DNA of 64,000 nt from Eubacterium plexicaudatum ASF492. GTDB lineage: Bacteria; Bacillota; Clostridia; Lachnospirales; Lachnospiraceae. Location of the stretch: the NCBI RefSeq assembly GCF_000364225.2, contig NZ_AQFT02000001.1:2294001-2358000 (forward strand), given 5' to 3'. Below, in pieces: positions 58,474 to 64,000 of this stretch. Under the pieces are notes generated by a model that was not told where the DNA came from, ran no database searches, and saw only the letters and a program-made list of their open reading frames with translations. A program made the position numbers and the translations under genes. Position 1 is the first letter of the stretch. The number at the start of each line of letters is the position of its first letter.

Positions 58474-61400
58474 TTATCCTCCGTATGAAATAAAATTCTA
58501 AAACAGGCACCATTTAACAATTTATATTCGGATTTCAAAACCACATCAATATCATGTCCTTGTGCAATTAATACATTTTTCGAAATTGACAGTCCTAATC
58601 CTCTTCCATTCTTTTTAAAGAAAAAAACGGTTCGAATACCCTCTCCTGATTCCTCGCGGATATGCCGGGTCCGGAATCCTCCATATACAACGCATTCTCT
58701 TCTCTTACAAAATGAAAAAGTATTTTTTTGTCTTCCCGATCCGTAATCCAATATAGAGAATTATAAATGAGATTGGACAAAATCGGATATATTTTAGACA
58801 ACGACAGCGACAATTCTATGTCGCAATCCACATAATTCGTGAAATTCACTTTCTGCTTTTCCAGGTTTGCTGAAAAAAATTCTTTTATATCCTCTATCAT
58901 CTTTCGTATATTTACCGGTTGTTTTCTTAAACTTTTGCTGCGATACATCGGTGACAGCTGGTTTTGCCTGTCCGATATTGCACGAAATCCTACCTCAACC
59001 TGTTTCAAATAATATTTCACATCCGCTGGTAAACGATATAGCTTCATATGATTTATAGAATCATATACATTTGTAAACAGCTGGTTGAATTCATGATTCA
59101 CAATTTCCGCAGCCAGGCCCAGATTCGCTAAATCCGCATATATATCAAGCTGCTCTTTCAACTGCTCATTGTCTATTGTCAGCTGATTCAAAAAAGCTTC
59201 GTCATTGGAATCCAGCTTTTTCAATAAAGCAGATACTTGTTTGTCCGCTTTGTCAAATTCTGTTTTGCTTTGATCTTGCAATGTTGCTGTTAACTCATAA
59301 ATATGACGCTCACACACAACCAACCGTTCATTTATTTGATGCATGCGTGCAATTGCAGACTCCACATCATCCTGATCAAATGTTTCAATATTTCCTGTCA
59401 GTTCGTCCAACTCGGTGCCTATCCGCATCATTTCCTTTTGCCATACCGCCTTTGCCTGCGTCTCGTATTCGGATATAACAGCAATCTTTCGTTTTAAGTT
59501 CTCTGCTTTTTCGGATAATACCGTTTGCCGGCTGCCGCATACGGCATGATATTTATTTTGAAATTCCTGTCGCAACAACTCCAGTCTGTGAACCGCGTCC
59601 TGCAAATTCTTTTTTGCGTTTTCAAAATCAACATTTGTTCCTCTTTCAAATTGCTCCGCCCACTCACGCATACGATTTTGAACATCATCTTTTAATTTTT
59701 CACACCAATCTATGCACTGCGAACGAATCCGATTGGTTGTTTGCAACAGCTTTTCATTATACCGGTCCACATCTTCTAACATTTCCGGATCATATCTATG
59801 TTCAAACTTTTCCAAAATTAAAATATGAAGTTTACTTTGTGCATCATCCACCATATTGGTTACATGATACTGTGTTTTATTGATCGTACCGATCATTTCA
59901 TTTAATTCCCGATAACCGGTTTTTAAACAAAGACCGCATATTCTTCTTAACTCATATAAGGTATCGGTAGCCGTATTTTCCAATAAGGACAGTTCTCCGG
60001 TTCCCTCGTTTAACTTCCTTTTTGTCTGTTCCAGTTCCACTTTGAACTGTTCCTGTAATTCCTTTTCATATTGTTTTGCTCTTTCTTTTTTTCAACCTCA
60101 CCAACATTATAGTCCAGATAAGTCTGTCTTATTTTAAATGAATTCGGTTTATTATCTCCGACAAAATCGGTCGCTATTAATATGAGCAAATTTTGTATTG
60201 TCTTGATGAAATAATAAAAATATTTATTTTCCAGCAGCCCTTCTCGGCTTGATTTATCTTCCAGATCGGGATTCTCTTTTGTGGTAATATCGATACGGCC
60301 AAACATGTTTCTGTGACTGAATAAATAATACCCGGCACTTTGGATCTTCGCGTTTCCAGTTCCAGAAAATCATTTTCCGGTTCACCATATGGCAATACCC
60401 GCACATTATCACGAAACAAACTCACGCCGCCCGCGATTGCCATTCGTGCCTGTATTTGCTTAAGTTCCGCATCCGTCAGGCCGCTGTTAACCTTTTTCAT
60501 CTCAAAATGACAAAGTTTGATCGTATATCTGCCACAATCCGAATTCTGCCAATGATTAATCCCGGCCGTTACGGATATTCCCTTTCGCAGAACTCTGTTA
60601 CATTCATCCAAAATTTTTCATTGGCATTTCGTGCTTTCAGTTCTCCGCAAAAAATCCCCTTTTCCACCGTTCCTTCAATTTTTAAATCATAAATCTCATA
60701 ATCATCGTCATTAAAATTAGCCGAAAGCTCGATCGGTTCATTATTCAGATAAATTTCCGATTTGAAATTTTTTTCGTTTAAACCGAAATTAGAAAGAAAA
60801 CTGTTTAATCTTATTCTGTTTTTCCGTGCAATCATGTCTTGCGTAACATCTATTCCGGAATCCAGATATTGTTCCCAGTCATCTTCCAGATGAAACACAA
60901 AAAGAACCGTTCCCTGATTTTTAGTTTTACCGATAATATCACAAAAATCATAGACAAGTTCCAAATCTATATCTGCTTCTTCTATTTGCGTTTTGATGAT
61001 CTTTCTCTGTTGTGCATATTTGTCCGATTTCCACAACGCGATCTCTAAATTTTTCTTTTGTATATAAATCAAATCTTTCATTCTTTCAGCGAAATCACGC
61101 TCATCAACATGATAACATACGGGAATTTCCACATCCTGAATAAACAGATCCGGATTTTCAAAAATATTCCAGTTAATATATAACAGGTTCCATAATGTAT
61201 CCTTTGTTTTGGTAAACATCCACATTTGCTGGCCCAGTCTGGAAACAGCCAGTCTGCCAATGCCTTTTTCTCCCATCAAAGTACGGCCGCCGGGGCTTTT
61301 TTTATTTTTACTTTTCTTTTGGAATCGGTTCCCAATACCAGCCATTTATCTTCAATGTCATTTTGATTCATTCCACAGCCATTGTCACAAATTACGACAC

Positions 61401-61560
61401 ATGGAACTTTTATATCCTTTGTTATAAATTCCACACGCAATATTTCCGCATCCGCATCATAGGAATTCTTCATTAATTCCGCCAAAGCCGTACTGCTGTC
61501 TCTGATTTGCTTTTTCCCTAACAATTCGATTGCTCTGGCTTTTGTTTTAAAAGCTCCCAT
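58470..61560 (-). CDS. MORC/MutL-like GHKL ATPase fused to a histidine-kinase transmitter (five frameshifts)
   Basis: About 1030 residues once five single-base homopolymer gaps (near 61297, 60580, 60339, 60086, 58612) are filled. N-terminal GHKL ATPase: N-box ALAELMKNSYDADAEI, DNGCGMNQNDI, LGTDSKRK, lid GEKGIGRLAVSRLG. A second domain ends near EGTVEKGIFCGELKARN, then comes a long coiled coil (~residues 500-760). The C-terminal transmitter has an H-box AAEIVNHEFNQLFTNV, N-box ILSNLIYNSLYW, EDSGPGIS, and GRGLGLSISKNV. Both ATP sites look complete. AGAGGAG precedes the ATG. Encoded 41 bp after a C5 methyltransferase and overlapping a receiver gene. Confidence 0.8.
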
Positions 61561-61601
61561 ATGTATATTCTCCTCTATGTTGCACCTGCCAAAAACAATT
61601 T

Positions 61602-62701
61602 TCAGGATGAACGATTTAACGCCTCAAATAAAGACACAAAATATTTTCCACTTGCTTTCGCAAGCTCTACCGGTACGGCATTCCCTATTTGCAAAGCCAC
61701 TTCCAAATTCCTGCCATAAAAAAAATAGGTATCGTCAAAAGATTGTAAACGGGCGGCTTCTCTTGCGCTAAGCGCTCTGTCCTGATTCGGATGTCCATAC
61801 CTTCCTTTTGAATAATGCATACACCCACCGGTAATCGTCGGTGCAGGCTTTTCCATATCCATAATGCCATATACATCCGTATGCCCTTTTTTCCTTTATG
61901 ACATGTAAGCGCCAGTGAATCCGGCAGGCAGCTTCTGTCGCCCCCATGCTCTCTGATATATCTGATTCTCTTTATATTCATCTCGGACATTTTGTTACTG
62001 GTGTGATTATAGATTCCTTCCGCCCTGCATTCTTCTCCTGCTTCAATCGGAGGTAATCCGAGAATAACCGATGCCGTTTTCCATTTCGGAAGATCGCCGC
62101 TTTCTTTCGGATTCCTGTATGTTTTTTCCGGCAATGAAAGCTCCAAACCTTTTTTCGTTACAATCGGTATCAAATCTTTTCGAATGCCGTGTAATACCAG
62201 TCTTTTTCTTGTCTGCGGAACTCCATAATCCGCCGCATTCAGCACATCAAATACACATGCATACTCCGTTTCCATTAACGCAAGCGCTTCCGAAAAAACT
62301 GTCCTTCCCTTTCCCTTCGACATGCCGGCTACGTTCTCCATAAGAATAAAATCCGGTTTCAGCTCCTTCATTAATCTTACGAACTCAAAAACCAACTGAT
62401 TTCTTTTATCATCTTCGCCGCCTTTTCGAATTGCTGAAAAGCCCTGACACGGCGGACAGGCAACCAGCAGTAACCTGTCCTTTTCTGTCACACCGGAACT
62501 TTCCCTTAACATATTTCCTGTGACATTCCTTATATCATCCGTTATTACCGAGATTCCTTTATTGTTCTTCCTATAAGTCTCTACCGCAACAGGATTGATT
62601 TCCACCGCAGTTTTGACCCTGATGTTGGCTTTTTCCAGTCCACAGGTAGTTCCACCGCACCCACAAAACAAATCAATTGCATATAAATTTTTTTGTTTCA
62701 T
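61602..62701 (-). CDS. C5 cytosine DNA methyltransferase (one frameshift)
   Basis: About 366 residues with the ordered m5C motifs. Motif I is AIDLFCGCGGTTCGLEKA, the catalytic motif IV is CPPCQGFSAIR, VI is ILMENVAGM, VIII is YGVPQTRKRLVL, and X is LQIGNAVPVELAK. One A is missing near 61888-61893; restoring it gives HKGKKGHTDVYGIMDMEKPA. The ATG follows AAAGGA. Target specificity cannot be read. First gene of the operon with the ATPase-kinase, receiver and Vsr. Confidence 0.92.
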
Positions 62702-62835
62702 TAATCCTTTACCCTATCTTCAAATAGTAACATCTCTCCCATTGATTATGACATTTTACAGTATATCCTTTTTCAATGCTTTATTCAACACCTATTATTA
62801 TAAATAGCAGGAAGCAAAGGATTTTTTCAAAATAA

Positions 62836-62877
62836 ACACCGAAGCCGGGAACGTTTCCTGATTCCCGGCTTCGGTGT
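62836..62877 (-). terminator. terminator after the GH3 gene
   Basis: A perfect 16-bp stem ACACCGAAGCCGGGAA with its complement, 10-base loop, then TTATTTTG on the minus strand. Confidence 0.85.
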
Positions 62878-62891
62878 GCTGTTTTGAAATT

Positions 62892-64000
62892 TTACCCCAT
62901 ATTACCCATTACCGCTTCCAGTTGCCCTATAGCAGACATATCACCATTTGCACATGCCACTGCTGCCTGCATCATTGCAAGCGATGTCATTCCTCCGCTC
63001 TGCTGCACAAGCCGTATTAACGGTGTACCAAACACAATATTTATCATAAAAACAAACTCCGATCCGTTCTCATCACCGCCACAATTTTTCAGCATTTCAT
63101 CTCTCATTCCATTCATAATCTGCTGTACAACCGGATTCTCTTTCATATCGTTCATGGTATTTAATAAGGTGTACGCTCCTGGTTTTTCAAGTTCGAAAGG
63201 CTTGATCTTTCGTCCGTAAAGCTTCTCAAAATCGGAGACCGAAGGCTTTCCTGACGGATGCACATACCACTTCGGTATCTCTTCATATCCTAAGGTATCC
63301 ACCGTTCCCTGCACCCTGATATCCTGCACCTGACAGATATTCGCGCTGGAGGTTCCCGCCTGAATCCGATACGTTCCTGTCAGCACCTCCCACTTCCCGG
63401 TACTGACATCATAATGCGCAAAAGATCTCCTGTTTAATGTAATTGTCACTACCTTTTCCTCTCCGGCTTCCAGATATACTTTGCAAAAACCTTTCAATTC
63501 CTTTTGTGCCTTAAAAATATCCGGTGTCCGGTCAGCCACATAGATCTGTACGACTTCGGCGCCTGCCCTGTTACCTGTATTTTTCACCCTGCAGCAAACA
63601 TCTAATTTGACATCCTGTTCCGACAGATTCCATACAAAATCTGCATCTGTAATACTTGCTCCTGATTTTACAGTCAAATCCGAAAGTACAAACTGTGTGT
63701 AACTTAATCCGTGTCCAAATGGAAACCGTACCGGAATTCCTGCCTTTCATAATAGCGATAGCCCACATAAATACTCTCCGCATATTCCACCTGTCTTGCA
63801 TTTATGCCAAATGTCTCCGATGAGGAACAGTCTTTGTATGAAACCGGGTATGTCTCCGCCAGCTTCCCGCTTGGATTTTCAACCCCATACAATAAATCGG
63901 CTCCGGCCTCACCGACTGCCTGTCCGCCCAGGAACAGATTCAGAACCGCCTTTGCGTCGTTCAGCCACGGCATTTCCACCGGACTACCTCCCATCAGCAC
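62892..64000 (-). CDS. GH3 beta-glucosidase C-terminal part, cut by window edge (one frameshift)
   Basis: The last ~370 residues of a family 3 glycoside hydrolase. The C-terminal sandwich domain reads MGGSPVEMPWLNDAKAVLNL, LGGQAVGEAGADLLYG and NPSGKLAETYPVS. One base missing near 63744 restores YERKAGIPVRFPFGHGLSYT-like sequence, leading into the fibronectin-III-like domain (CRVKNTGNRAGAEVVQIYVA). A further Met/Gly-rich tail (MQAAVACANGDMSAIGQL) extends the end, seen in some Clostridia GH3 enzymes. The catalytic nucleophile domain lies outside the window. No signal peptide can be judged. Confidence 0.85.

Noticed and set aside
1-64000. CRISPR arrays, tRNA or rRNA genes, prophage structural genes
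   Set aside because: No regularly spaced repeats, no cloverleaf with CCA-type ends, no rRNA-like stretches and no capsid, tail or integrase proteins were seen.

Overview
The window looks like a chromosome segment of an anaerobic gut-type Clostridia, most likely Lachnospiraceae. The basis is protein character: a class III anaerobic ribonucleotide reductase, an [FeFe]-hydrogenase, a selenium-dependent molybdenum-hydroxylase locus, MecA, PTS genes and Clostridia-style sensor kinases. Genes carry strong AGGAGG-type ribosome binding sites and intergenic DNA is AT-rich. No rRNA, tRNA or CRISPR array was seen.

Layout. 1-3.5 kb: a polysaccharide operon (XRE regulator, two glycosyltransferases, a HAD-like capsule-locus protein cut by the left edge). 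4-8 kb: a sugar-binding lipoprotein beside a hybrid sensor kinase. 8.4-18.8 kb: a hydrogenase remnant, then a selenium/molybdenum purine-hydroxylase locus (MocA-YqeC fusion, YqeB, truncated xanthine dehydrogenase, RidA, YheO-like regulator, SsnA, permease remnant, YedE, cysteine desulfurase-like protein, LysR). Several of these genes carry large internal deletions. 18.8-25 kb: HAD phosphatase, PTS transporter, AraC regulator, then an MCP with its own lipoprotein. 25.1-27.7 kb: an IS1634-like element between perfect 242-bp direct repeats. The duplication rebuilt the interrupted nitroreductase gene, and the element carries a parS-like palindrome in its promoter. 28.5-33.8 kb: LacI, HAD, HPr-like protein and a STM4011/STM4012 radical SAM pair. 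33.8-45 kb: MCP, an enolase with a Cys-rich insert, MecA, NrdD, HisB, and a PadR/DUF1700/DUF4097/PspC envelope operon. 45-53 kb: phosphorelay kinase plus receiver, M18 peptidase, amino-acid permease, methyltransferase and MarR. 53.4-55 kb: an AT-rich HipA-like kinase module. 56.2-62.7 kb: the most unusual locus, with a C5 DNA methyltransferase, a protein joining a MutL/MORC-like ATPase to a histidine-kinase transmitter, a receiver-domain protein and a Vsr endonuclease. The right edge cuts a GH3 glycosidase.

Sequence quality matters for reading this window. More than twenty genes are broken by single-base indels, nearly all one base missing from an A/T (sometimes G/C) run, and restoring that base gives a full conserved protein. 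I treat these as probable sequencing or assembly errors and annotate the whole gene as one feature. Separately, about eight larger deletions at 8.4-21 kb fuse unrelated coding segments; these may be real decay or misassembly.
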